Origin: Auanema rhodensis
Taxonomy: Eukaryota; Nematoda; Chromadorea; Rhabditida; Rhabditidae
Direction of reading: 5' to 3'
Assembly: GCA_964057225.1 (NCBI GenBank)
Contig: OZ059897.1
Coordinates: 18,042,001 to 18,106,000 of the forward strand
Length of the DNA stretch: 64,000 bases
Shown here: positions 19,159 through 30,721 of the stretch, in pieces
How the letters are laid out: every line of letters starts with the position of its first letter
Numbering within the stretch: the first letter of the stretch is position 1
Notes under the pieces: model-generated
Database searches by the model: none
The model's input: the letters and a program-made list of their open reading frames with translations, nothing else
What the model was told of the DNA's origin: nothing
Program-made: the position numbers and the translations under genes

Positions 19159-19328
19159 ATCATGCATTTTGATCCATGCGCAGGCTCGAGAGCCTGCCTC
19201 TTGATGAAAAGTATATTTTTGACAGCTGACGCCCCCAAAAGTATGATTTTGACAGCTGACGCCCTCAAAAGTATGTTTTTAGCAACTGTTTGGGGGCGTG
19301 GTTAGTAAATTCGGCATGGCTCTCTACT
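19159..19328 (-). repeat. Right terminal inverted repeat of Polinton 1
   Basis: Reverse complement of the left TIR, ending GGCTCTCTACT. It carries three of the roughly 33-bp subrepeats, against four at the left end and four in the internal copy, plus the same CAGGCTC hairpin near its inner edge. Confidence 0.93.
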
Positions 19329-19334
19329 TATGTT
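19329..19334. other. Target site duplication TATGTT (right copy, Polinton 1)
   Basis: Matches 6114-6119; the satellite resumes immediately in the correct phase. Confidence 0.95.
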
Positions 19335-20580
19335 GAGTTTCCATGTACACTCAACATTGCTTCCAAAAACATTTTGACAAAAATTTTTTCGAAAAATTTC
19401 AAAATAATTTAGCAAAAAGTAGATGTTTTTAGATTCCATTTTTCAAGGCAAAGACGATGGACAATGTTATTCAACGAAAAAATTAATTCTTCAGGGTGAA
19501 AATTGAGGATATAAGTGTGAACTTATATCAGTTGATATCTCGGTGCATTTTTAAGCTAGCGCAAATCTGATAACACAGATCGACGCAGCTTAAAAATCCG
19601 CATCGAATGCACTATACTACATTGAGAAACGCTTAATACAAAAATTAGTTATAATCGTTTGAAAAATGATGCATTAGTGTATGTTGAGTTTCCATGTACA
19701 CTCAACATTGCTTCCAAAAACATTTTGACAAAAATTTTTTCGAAAAATTTCAAAATAGTTTAGCAAAAAGTAGATGTTTTTAGATTCCATTTTTCAAGGC
19801 AAAGACGATGGACAATGTTATTCAACGAAAAAATTAATTCTTCAGGGTGAAAATTGAGGATATAAGTGCGAACTTATATCAGTTGATATCTCGGTGCATT
19901 TTTAAGCTAGCGCAAATCTGATAACACAGATCGACGCAGCTTAAAAATCCGCATCGAATGCACTATACTACATTGAGAAACGCTTAATACAAAAATTAGT
20001 TATAATCGTTTGAAAAATGATGCATTAGTGTATGTTGAGTTTCCATGTACACTCAACATTGCTTCCAAAAACATTTTGACAAAAATTTTTTCGAAAAATT
20101 TCAAAATAGTTTAGCAAAAAGTAGATGTTTTTAGATTCCATTTTTCAAGGCAAAGACGATGGACAATGTTATTCAACGAAAAAATTAATTCTTCAGGGTG
20201 AAAATTGAGGATATAAGTGCGAACTTATATCAGTTGATATCTCGGTGCATTTTTAAGCTAGCGCAAATCTGATAACACAGATCGACGCAGCTTAAAAATC
20301 CGCATCGAATGCACTATACTACATTGAGAAACACTTGATACAAAAATTAGTTATGATCGTTTGAAAAATGATGCATTAGTGTATGTTGAGTTTCCATGTA
20401 CACTCAACATTGCTTCCAAAAACATTTTGACAAAAATTTTTTCGAAAAATTTCAAAATAATTTAGCAAAAAGTAGATGTTTTTAGATTCCATTTTTCAAG
20501 GCGAAGACGATGGACAATGTTATTCAACGAAAAAATTAATTCTTCAGGGTGAAAATCGAGGATATAAGTGTGAACTTATA

Positions 20581-20586
20581 TCAGTT
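20581..20586. other. Target site duplication TCAGTT (left copy, Polinton 2)
   Basis: TCAGTT precedes the AGTAGAGAGCC end and recurs at 26506-26511 after the right end. Confidence 0.95.
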
Positions 20587-21498
20587 AGTAGAGAGCCGTG
20601 CAAAATTTACTAACCACGCCCCCAAACAGCTGTCAAAAACATACTTTTGGGGGCGTCAGCTGCTAAAAACATACTTTTGGGGCGCGTCAGCTGTCAAAAA
20701 CATATTTTTGAGCGTCAGCTGTTAAAATCATATTTTGGGATCATGGTTCATGGATTTTCCTTTTTTAACTTTAAAAATCATGATTTAAAGCATGATTTTT
20801 TTTTTTTTTAAATCTAATTTTAAATTTGTTTATTCAAATGTATGTATATAGTTTTTAATTATTTTTAAATATATTAAGTGAAAATAAAAATTATAAATTT
20901 TAAATATTTAAATATTTAAATATGTAAATTTGTTTTTTAAATTTTATTTATTTATTAAATTTATTAATAATGTTTGTTTACTTATTTTGTTTATTTTTTA
21001 TTGTATTGTGTTTGTATTGTTTTTATTTTAAAGAACAGTAAAATTTTTTCATGTATATCGTTTTGTTCACCGTACTTGTTACGGGTAGTTCAATGGAACA
21101 CATATCGAAGGTTAATTCGATAAGAACGATATGAAATACAAAATTCAATGGAACACATATCGAAGGTTAATTCGATAAGAACGATATGAAATACCAAAAT
21201 TTAATGGAACACATATCGAAAGTTAATTCGATAAGAACGACATTAAATTATTAATTTTTGAAATTACAAATTGTTATTAATTATATTTATTCTAACAAGT
21301 AAAGGTTTCAAATTATAATAAAAGATTAGTTTTAAACTTTATTTTACTAATATAACAATACAATAACTAAATAGAGCACACATTGAAGGTAAATACAATA
21401 AGATTAACAAACAGTTGCGCTGACCTCAATGAAACGCATAAAGTTAATTTAATAAGAACTAATAACAAAAATTAATCCGACGGGGACAATAAAAACAG
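20587..21498 (+). repeat. Left 912-bp terminal inverted repeat of Polinton 2
   Basis: Reverse complement of 25594-26505 with equal length and no indel detected. The outer part has CAGCTG-type subrepeats like element 1; then an A/T-rich tract, then palindromic boxes. The inner edge, at a CTG trinucleotide, falls inside the polB reading frame and supplies its last eight codons and stop. Confidence 0.94.
21103..21233. repeat. Three iteron-like palindromic boxes in the left TIR of Polinton 2
   Basis: TATCGAA-N6-TTCGATA at 21103-21122, 21158-21177 and 21214-21233, each within a roughly 55-bp direct repeat beginning AATGGAACACATATCG. Weaker relatives follow near 21375 and 21430. Mirror copies lie in the right TIR around 25860-25990, upstream of the polB start codon, where they could act in transcription or replication initiation. 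Confidence 0.8.
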
Positions 21499-24400
21499 GC
21501 GGCAGTTTGTAAAAATAAGTTTACCGCCAATACGTGTGCCTAATACAGGGTACAGCAAATTTGTGGGTGCAAGCACGTCACATTTTACTAGCCCCTTGTA
21601 TGGGCAACATGTCTCAAAGCTTTTGAAACCCTCAGTAATAACTTTGGGATTACCTACAGGGTAATAGGCATCAAAAGCGGTGACATATGGATATAGTGAA
21701 CAAAAGTCCACATACTCGAGCGAGTATCTATCCGAAGCTTGTGCCAAAAGCTTATATGTCTGGGTGCGGCCACCGGTAAAGGCATCTCTAGGTGCCAAGC
21801 GTGTAACAACATTTGTTTCACGCATAAATTTCGCCATTTCTTCATTGGCCGAAATTTGAGCATTAATTTCGTGCTCCCACACTGTGGTAACACTAATGCC
21901 TTGGCTTTGTATTGCTTCAAGCCTTTTCATGGTTTTATCATAAACCTAAATTTTAAAAATTAAAATGATTAAAAATGTCACAATTACCTCTTCCATTGTT
22001 TCACCATTTCTGCCTGGTGCTATAGCGCTCTTGTTGGTGCACTGGGGGCAACCATGATAGATACAGCCATTAATCTACAAAAATTTGCATTTTTTACATT
22101 TATTACAAATTACTCACCTCATAGCCATGATTGGCAACGGGGTCATAAGCATCGAGTAGATAGCGATGACCATCTACTCTCACTGCAAATTCACCACCAT
22201 TAAGCTTATGCATTAATGGGCGGCCCAGTCCTTGTTCTAGCCATTTTATATACTTTATGGCTATTATACTCTGCTTTTGACCGGCATAATAACCAGTCTC
22301 GGGCAGAATACCCACTTGGTTCTCTTTAATGTGGTTCATTTTCAACTGTAATATAATAGTTTTGAAAATGCTTGTATTTTAAAAAACTTGCCTGGAATAA
22401 AGAGAAACTGGCAAATGTCATACATTGTATGACAGGGTTCCAGCCAGTGGTGGCGGTTGCCAACTTCATGTAAACTTTCATACAGTTGGTTAAAATACGG
22501 ACATCTGTCCTACAATATTCCAAAAGCTCTTCATCAAAATCAAACGCTCTTTGATTACGCTCTTCATACCAAATATTGAATGAAGCTAGGTCTTCTGCTT
22601 TCATTCTAGCAGTACAATAGTACTGTTTTGGTGGTAAAGATGGTAACACTTTGCCATAATTTATTGGATGGTTAAAGAGGTAAGGAAACTGTCCTTTACT
22701 CATATCAGGTACACCAAATGCCTTGGGTAACGCTGATAGGGGTAAAGGCACTAATAAATAACTATCTTTAAAATATAAATGATTAAATTTTTGACCTCTT
22801 AAAGGCTTGACAACCATGCTTATAATCTTGGTCCCATTTAAAATTGGATCAGGATATATACCACGGTTTATCAGCCTAGACACCAAGAAATGTATGTCAA
22901 AGCGTGAACCATTATGCGCAATCAAAATTGCATTATCATTCTCAACAGAGTTGAGTAACCAATCAAGGAAACGATCTGTTACAGACCATTCACTATCACC
23001 TTGTTGGTACCCAAAATGGCCCTCCTTGGTTGTGCATTTTTCACATGAGTTGGCATCTATACAACTTTCACAAAATTTATTATACACAACCATATTGGGC
23101 CATTGTTCATCTGCATATTCATGAACATTTGTACCGTTTTTTAACACAACCGTTTCAAAGTCATAGAATATAATCTTAAACAAGTAAGCATTACACTTGT
23201 AAAGATGTAAAATACAAACCTTGTATTTTTCTTGCCTCTTTTTTAACTGATCCTTCTTCTTGTCGTTAGGTGGTACCCAACAACAAGAATGATCTTCAGG
23301 CTTTGTTTGCCCACACTTTTTGCAAAATTTCTCATTGCAATTGTGCGGTCTATCAGCACGTACTCTGTGATAATGATCACAGTTTTCACATGTCTGAATT
23401 TAGTCTTGTAAAATTTTATATATATTTTTTAAATTACCTTAAACATTCGACATGTTTTTCTAATATGCCTGTCAAAGCATTGACGAGTTTTGAACAAAAC
23501 TCTACAACTATCACATCTTATGCTACTCTCAACCACATTTTCCATCGAATTACATTTTAAGGTGTGGCATTTCTTACACTTGGCTTTACATCTATGCAAC
23601 ACTGTTTTGTAAGATAATTTACAGTGTTGGCATATAATACCATCAAAAATCTGTGATCTACTACAAGTTGTAATACAGTCATAATGATTATTTCGGTAGC
23701 CTAGTGTTACCACTTTGCTAGCCGTTTCATTAAAGATACGCTGAATAGCGTACATACGCTGTCCAGGTGGCCTAGCGTATACTACAAACTTATAGTCTGT
23801 ATTACAACTTGCAATAATATTTAAATGGTTCAAATTATAATTTGGTAAATGTACAGAAATACCACACCTATTCAATAAATTGATATGATGTGGTTGATTT
23901 GGCAACAAGATGTAGTTGCGACGAAGATTTTGAATCCTCCGCTTCTCAACAACATCTTCTGCTGCCTCTTCATCGGCTCTCCACATTCCCACAACTGCTG
24001 CTCTAGCCAGGCAATGTGTATCAGTGTTCTCAATTGTGCCAGGTATCTTGAGTTCGGCATCAAAATAGAAACCAACTCTACCTTCACCAGGCATCAGGCT
24101 TGGCTGCACTGGTCTCTCATCAAACACATACATTTCAATGTTCATTGCCTGGCTAATTACAGCCTCTCGCTTTGATTGCTGTACCTTGCTGATGGCATTC
24201 ATGATGGCAACGCCATCCAAATGCTCCCTTCTACGGAAATCCATAAATATGGATCCCTTTTCAAAGGATGGGTGCTCTATTGATAAACAAAATAGTGCTT
24301 TTTGTTTATCTGGCACACCACTTTCAGCAAGGCACCGATCAAGAAACTCATTAAATAGCCGCGGCATGACAACATGCATTGGCTCATCAATGGCTTCCAA

Positions 24401-25503
24401 ATGTGGGAACGTGAGCGATCTAACGACCACGTTGGTGAACCGACCAGTTCGTTTTATGCGTCGGTGTGACCACTATAATACACACTTTTTATAATGGGTA
24501 TACGCTTTTAGTTTAAATATAAATAATTTTTGTTTATAACTTTTTATAAATTTACTTTTCTTTAAATTATTTTTATTAATGTTTAAAAATAAATGGCATT
24601 TGATTTTTAAATATAAAGTTTTTTTTTTTTTCAACTTTGAAAAAACTTTTATAAACATTTGTTAATGTTAAAAAATAAATGAAAAGGTCAAGATTGTGTT
24701 TTATTATTTTACTAGTTCAAAATGTTTGAAATATTTATAATTTGTAAGAATTCAAAATTGGTTGAAAGAAAGATAGATGAGGAAAGATAGATAGATAGTG
24801 AGATGAAATGTAAAGATTTTAAAATGAATGCTGTTCAAAAGAATGAATATGTAAATTTCAAAATACTTGCAATTTGTTTGAAAAAAGATATAGATTGAGA
24901 TGAAATGTAAAGATGAGAGAGAGAGCAATTGAAAAAGAGAAATAAATTTCAAAATGTTTTCAAAATATGCAATTGGAGCAAGAGAAAATTTCATGTTTCA
25001 AAAGATATATTATGAAATGATATGTAAATAAAAGATCGCACCTCTATTTTACAGACATCGTTGAATGCCGCTCCATATCCGACTTGTCCTCCATTGGTTG
25101 ATGGGGTAGCAGGATCCCATTCGCTTAAAAAGAAAAAAAACTAAATGTTATAATTTTAATATCGCTTACTCATCACTGTCATCCAAGGTTATTACTTCAA
25201 TAACCCTTGATGATGAGGGCCCACTGTTAAAAGTGGGTGATGTGGGCTCACAGAGCTCGATCCCACCAGCCTCGGTAAACTTTATACGTTTACTAAAAAA
25301 CAAAATATATATAAAGATTCAAAATATTGTTAAATTACCTGAGCTGATTGATTTCTTCATAATCAAATCCTAGCTCTTCACATAAACGTTTATAACTAAA
25401 AAAAGAAAAAGTTTACAAACAAATAATCAAAAAGACACAACCTATTAGCAGCCATTGTACCTTGATATAATGAATACATCAGTCTACACATTGCTGTTGG
25501 CAT
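21472..25503 (-). pseudogene. polB: Protein-primed DNA polymerase B, ten exons, truncated after palm motif A
   Basis: Exons: 25503-25442, 25395-25339, 25292-25170, 25123-25042, 24472-23438, 23393-23220, 23174-22392, 22345-22118, 22074-21988, 21945-21472. All phases fit and every exon is open, giving about 1,034 residues. Exonuclease motifs are present: FYDFE (Exo I, near residue 515), AHNGSRFD (Exo II, near 600) and EYCRTD (Exo III, near 732). Palm motif A (DFCSLYP) is near residue 957. A zinc-binding Cys/His segment lies in exons 5-6. Palm motifs B and C, thumb and the rest of the C-terminus are missing, so polymerisation should be lost. The last eight residues and stop come from the inverted terminal copy. 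Most introns are 43-57 bp; the fourth is 569 bp; intron 7 uses a GC donor (GCAAGT). The absence of decay implies recent truncation. Confidence 0.88.
24473..25041 (-). other. Long A/T- and GA-rich intron 4 of polB
   Basis: 569 bp between donor GTGCGA (25041) and acceptor TATTATAG (24473), far longer than the other introns of this gene. It contains GATA/GAGA-type simple repeats near 24780 and 24915 and no gene. The flanking exons join in phase 0. Confidence 0.6.
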
Positions 25504-25593
25504 TGTAATTTGTTATGTAACATGGATTTGGGTACAGCTGTCAAAACTAGCAGTTGCGATAAACTTTAAAATAAATAAGCTTATTGAATACAT

Positions 25594-26505
25594 CTGTTTT
25601 TATTGTCCCCGTCGGATTAATTTTTGTTATTAGTTCTTATTAAATTAACTTTATGCGTTTCATTGAGGTCAGCGCAACTGTTTGTTAATCTTATTGTATT
25701 TACCTTCAATGTGTGCTCTATTTAGTTATTGTATTGTTATATTAGTAAAATAAAGTTTAAAACTAATCTTTTATTATAATTTGAAACCTTTACTTGTTAG
25801 AATAAATATAATTAATAACAATTTGTAATTTCAAAAATTAATAATTTAATGTCGTTCTTATCGAATTAACTTTCGATATGTGTTCCATTAAATTTTGGTA
25901 TTTCATATCGTTCTTATCGAATTAACCTTCGATATGTGTTCCATTGAATTTTATATTTCATATCGTTCTTATCGAATTAACCTTCGATATGTGTTCCATT
26001 GAACTACCCGTAACAAGTACGGTGAACAAAACGATATACATGAAAAAATTTTACTGTTCTTTAAAATAAAAACAATACAAACACAATACAATAAAAAATA
26101 AACAAAATAAGTAAACAAACATTATTAATAAATTTAATAAATAAATAAAATTTAAAAAACAAATTTACATATTTAAATATCTAAATATTTAAAATTTATA
26201 ATTTTTATTTTCACTTAATATATTTAAAAATAATTAAAAACTATATACATACATTTGAATAAACAAATTTAAAATTAGATTTAAAAAAAAAAAAAATCAT
26301 GCTTTAAATCATGATTTTTAAAGTGAAAAAAGGAAAATCCATGAACCATGATCCCAAAATATGATTTTAACAGCTGACGCTCAAAAATATGTTTTTGACA
26401 GCTGACGCGCCCCAAAAGTATGTTTTTAGCAGCTGACGCCCCCAAAAGTATGTTTTTGACAGCTGTTTGGGGGCGTGGTTAGTAAATTTTGCACGGCTCT
26501 CTACT
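25594..26505 (-). repeat. Right 912-bp terminal inverted repeat of Polinton 2
   Basis: Mate of 20587-21498. It ends 90 bp from the polB start codon, so it is the natural upstream flank of polB; the left copy is therefore the probable derived one. Palindromic boxes around 25860-25990 sit between the terminus and the polB start. Confidence 0.94.
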
Positions 26506-26511
26506 TCAGTT
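26506..26511. other. Target site duplication TCAGTT (right copy, Polinton 2)
   Basis: Matches 20581-20586; the next base begins a new satellite monomer at 26512. Confidence 0.95.
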
Positions 26512-29500
26512 GATATCTCGGTGCATTTTTAAGCTAGCGCAAATCTGATAACACAGATCGACGCAGCTTAAAAATCCGCATCGAATGCACTATACTACAT
26601 TGAGAAACGCTTAATACAAAAATTAGTTATAATCGTTTGAAAAATGATGCATTAGTGTATGTTGAGTTTCCATGTACACTCAACATTGCTTCCAAAAACA
26701 TTTTGACAAAAATTTTTTCGAAAAATTTCAAAATAATTTAGCAAAAAGTAGATGTTTTTAGATTCCATTTTTCAAGGCAAAGACGATGGACAATGTTATT
26801 CAACGAAAAAATTAATTCTTCAGGGTGAAAATCGAAGATATAAGTGTGAACTTATATCAGTTGATATCTCGGTGCATTTTTAAGCTAGCGCAAATCTGAT
26901 AACACAGATCGACGCAGCTTAAAAATCCGCATCAAATGCACTATACTACATTAAGAAACGCTTAATACAAAAATTAGTTATGATCGTTTGAAAAATGATG
27001 CATTAGTGTATGTTGAGTTTCCATGTACACTCAACATTGCTTCCAAAAACATTTTGACAAAAATTTTTTCGAAAAATTTCAAAATAATTTAGCAAAAAGT
27101 AGATGTTTTTAGATTCCATTTTTCAAGGCAAAGACGATGGACAATGTTATTCAACGAAAAAATTAATTCTTCAGGGTGAAAATCGAGGATAAAAGTGTGA
27201 ACTTATATCAGTTGATATCTCGGTGCATTTTTAAGCTAGCGCAAATCTGATAACACAGATCGACGCAGCTTAAAAATCCGCATCGAATGCACTATAATAC
27301 ATTGAGAAACGCTTAATACAAAAATTAGTTATGATCGTTTGAAAAATGATGCATTAGTGTATGTTGAGTTTCCATGTACACTCAACATTGCTTCCAAAAA
27401 CATTTTGACAAAAATTTTTTCGAAAAATTTCAAAATAATTTAGCAAAAAGTAGATGTTTTTGGATTCCTTTTTTCAAGGCAAAGACGATGGACAATGTTA
27501 TTCAACGAAAAAATTATTTCTTCAGGGTGAAAATCGAGGATATAAGTGTGAACTTATATCAGTTGATATCTCGGTGCATTTTTAAGCTAGCGCAAATCTG
27601 ATAACACAGATCGACGCAGCTTAAAAATCCGCATCGAATGCACTATACTACATTAAGAAACGCTTGATACAAAAATTAGTTAAGATCGTTTGAAAAATGA
27701 TGCATTAGTGTATGTTGAGTTTCCATGTACACTCAACATTGCTTCCAAAAACATTTTGACAAAAATTTTTTCGAAAAATTTCAAAATAATTTAGCAAAAA
27801 GTAGATGTTTTTAGATTCCATTTTTCAAGGCAAAGACGATGGACAATGTTATTCAACGAAAAAATTAATTCTTCAGGGTGAAAATCGAGGATATAAGTGT
27901 GAACTTATATCAGTTGATATCTCGGTGCATTTTTAAGCTAGCGCAAATCTGATAACACAGATCGACGCAGCTTAAAAATCCGCATCGAATGCTTTATACT
28001 ACATTGAGAAACGCTTAATACAAAAATTAGTTATGATCGTTTGAAAAATGATGCATTAGTGTATGTTGAGTTTCCATGTACACTCAACATTGCTTCCAAA
28101 AACATTTTGACAAAAATTTTTTCGAAAAATTTCAAAATAATTTAGCAAAAAGTAGATGTTTTTAGATTCCATTTTTCAAGGCAAAGACGATGGACAATGT
28201 TATTCAACGAAAAAATTAATTCTTCAGGGTGAAAATCGAGGATATAAGTGTGAACCTATATCAGTTGATATCTCGGTGCATTTTTAAGCTAGCGCAAATC
28301 TGATAACACAGATCGACGCAGCTTAAAAATCCGCATCGAATGCACTATACTACATTGAGAAACGCTTAATACAAAAATTAGTTATAATCGTTTGAAAAAT
28401 GATGCATTAGTGTATGTTGAGTTTCCATGTACACTTAACATTGCTTCCAAAAACATTTTGACAAAAATTTTTTCGAAAAATTTCAAAATAGTTTACCAAA
28501 AAGTAGATGTTTTTAGATTCCATTTTTCAAGGCAAAGACGATGGACAATGTTATTCAACGAAAAAATTAATTCTTCAGGGTGAAAATCGAGGATATAAGT
28601 GTGAACTTATATCAGTTGATATCTCGGTGCATTTTTAAGCTAGCGCAAATCTGATAACACAGATCGACGCAGCTTAAAAATCCGCATCGAATGCACTATA
28701 CTACATCGAGAAACGCTCAATACAAAAATTAGTTATAATCGTTTGAAAAATGATGCATTAGTGTATGTTGAGTTTCCATGTACACTCAACATTGCTTCCA
28801 AAAACATTTTGACAAAAATTTTTTCGAAAAATTTCAAAATAATTTAGCAAAAAGTAGATGTTTTTAGATTCCATTTTTCAAGGCAAAGACGATGGACAAT
28901 GTTATTCAACGAAAAAATTAATTCTTCAGGGTGAAAATCGAAGATATAAGTGTGAACTTATATCAGTTGATATCTCGGTGCATTTTTAAGCTAGCGCAAA
29001 TCTGATAACACAGATCGACGCAGCTTAAAAATCCGCATCGAATGCACTATACTACATTGAGAAACGCTTAATACAAAAATTAGTTATGATCGTTTGAAAA
29101 ATGATGCATTAGTGTATGTTGAGTTTCCATGTACACTCAACATTGCTTCCAAAAACATTTTGACAAAAATTTTTTCGAAAAATTTCAAAATAATTTAGCA
29201 AAAAGTAGATGTTTTTAGATTCCATTTTCCAAGGCAAAGACGATGGACAATGTTATTCAACGAAAAAATTAATTCTTCAGGGTGAAAATCGAGGATATAA
29301 GTGTGAACTTATATCAGTTGATATCTCGGTGCATTTTTAAGCTAGCGCAAATCTGATAACACAGATCGACGCAGCTTAAAAATCCGCATCGAATGCACTA
29401 TACTACATTGAGAAACGCTTAATACAAAAATTAGTTATAATCGTTTGAAAAATGATGCATTAGTGTATGTTGAGTTTCCATGTACACTTAACATTGCTTC

Positions 29501-30545
29501 CAAAAACATTTTGACAAAACTTTTTTCGAAAAATTTCAAAATAATTTAGCAAAAAGTAGATGTTTTTAGATTCCATTTTTCAAGGCAAAGACGATGGACA
29601 ATGTTATTCAACGAAAAAATTAATTCTTCAGGGTGAAAATCGAGGATATAAGTGTGAACTTATATCAGTTGATATCTCGGTGCATTTTTAAGCTAGCGCA
29701 AATCTGATAACACAGATCGACGCAGCTTAAAAATCCGCATCGAATGCACTATACTACATTGAGAAACGCTTAATACAAAAATTAGTTATAATCGTTTGAA
29801 AAATGATGCATTAGTGTATGTTGAGTTTCCATGTACACTTAACATTGCTTCCAAAAACATTTTGACAAAAATTTTTTCGAAAAATTTCAAAATAGTTTAG
29901 CAAAAAGTAGATGTTTTTAGATTCCATTTTTCAAGGCAAAGACGATGGACAATGTTATTCAACGAAAAAATTAATTCTTCAGGGTGAAAATCGAGGATAT
30001 AAGTGTGAACTTATATCAGTTGATATCTCGGTGCATTTTTAAGCTAGCGCAAATCTGATAACACAGATCGACGCAGCTTAAAAATCCGCATCGAATGCAC
30101 TATACTACATTGAGAAACGCTTAATACAAAAATTAGTTATAATCGTTTGAAAAATGATGCATTAGTGTATGTTGAGTTTCCATGTACACTCAACATTGCT
30201 TCCAAAAACATTTTGACAAAAATTTTTTCGAAAAATTTCAAAATAATTTAGCAAAAAGTAGATGTTTTTAGATTCCATTTTTCAAGGCAAAGACGATGGA
30301 CAATGTTATTCAACGAAAAAATTAATTCTTCAGGGTGAAAATCGAGGATATAAGTGTGAACTTATATCAGTTGATATCTCGGTGCATTTTTAAGCTAGCG
30401 CAAATCTGATAACACAGATCGACGCAGCTTAAAAATCCGCATCGAATGCACTATACTACATTGAGAAACGCTTAATACAAAAATTAGTTATAATCGTTTG
30501 AAAAATGATGCATTAGTGTATGTTGAGTTTCCATGTACACTTAAC

Positions 30546-30548
30546 ATT
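30546..30548. other. ATT recombination core, left side of DIRS element
   Basis: ATT is shared by the satellite target, both element junctions (30546-30548 and 34969-34971) and the predicted circle junction in the internal complementary region. This fits tyrosine-recombinase insertion without an ordinary target duplication. Confidence 0.8.
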
Positions 30549-30690
30549 ATATTTATTCGAAATGCTTTATTTCGTAATTGGTCCTCACATAAAACAAACA
30601 AAAAAATTCAAATTATCTCTCAGGTTCCCTTTCCCACGTTTCTTTGGGCGGGAAACAGTGAGAGTAAGCGATCGTCCTTATTCATTTCAG
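30549..30690 (+). repeat. Left inverted terminal repeat of DIRS element
   Basis: Starts ATATTTATTCGAAATGC and ends TTCATTTCAG; the reverse complement is at 34789-34931. It includes GGTTCCCTTTCCCACG and probably the promoter, since the first coding ATG follows 31 bp later. Confidence 0.93.
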
Positions 30691-30721
30691 TTTTTTCGTT
30701 GAGCCTCACATACGATCGTCC

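Larger units (their letters stand above)
6120..19328. mobile_element. Maverick/Polinton element 1, composite, lacks polB
   Basis: A 13,209-bp element bounded by AG...CT ends, terminal inverted repeats of about 170-197 bp and a 6-bp duplication. It encodes the Polinton set integrase, packaging ATPase, adenovirus-type protease, minor and major capsid proteins and small accessory proteins at 7863-15438. No DNA polymerase B gene is visible anywhere between the ends. The region 15612-19328 is unusual: it opens with a third TIR copy in the same orientation as the left one and contains a chemoreceptor-like gene rather than a polymerase. Integration from a linear intermediate by an RVE integrase is established for the family. 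That this copy needs polymerase supplied elsewhere is inference. Confidence 0.95.
19329..20586. repeat. 351-bp satellite array, block 2
   Basis: About 3.6 monomers between the two Polintons, with the first full monomer starting at 19534. Subtracting element 1 and its duplication gives array coordinate 6319, exactly 18 x 351 + 1, so it continues block 1. An ACACTTGATAC variant near 20330 links it to the higher-order variants at about 1150 and 3607. Confidence 0.97.
20587..26505. mobile_element. Defective Polinton 2 with 912-bp inverted ends and truncated polB
   Basis: A 5,919-bp element with AG...CT ends and a 6-bp duplication. Its ends are equal-length 912-bp inverted repeats that differ at only a few positions I can see by eye. 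The only gene is the 5' part of polB; integrase, ATPase, protease and capsid genes are absent. The polB frame runs directly into the left inverted repeat. This suggests a terminal segment was copied in inverted orientation onto a broken end, as in fold-back or panhandle defective genomes of protein-primed replicons, and the product later integrated as a unit. Terminal similarity to element 1 places both in related Polinton groups. Confidence 0.93.
26506..30548. repeat. 351-bp satellite array, block 3
   Basis: About 11.5 monomers. After subtracting both Polintons, 26512 is array coordinate 7372 (21 x 351 + 1), so the array is continuous. Variants differ from block 1: AAATCGAGGATATAAG forms dominate, and a C-to-T change (ACACTTAACATT) appears. 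The block is cut at ATT (30546-30548) by the DIRS element. Confidence 0.97.

Noticed and set aside
28392-28583. Recurring 63-codon frames starting MKNDALVYVEFPC in many monomers (for example 35974, 38430, 40185, 42291, 58437, 60543)
   Set aside because: They exist only where the C-to-T and GTTTACC variants remove stops; neighbouring monomers carry stops in the same frame. They are satellite by-products, not genes.
30520-30702. Small frames across the left DIRS junction and inverted repeat
   Set aside because: They cross the insertion boundary or lie in the terminal repeat, so they cannot be conserved genes.
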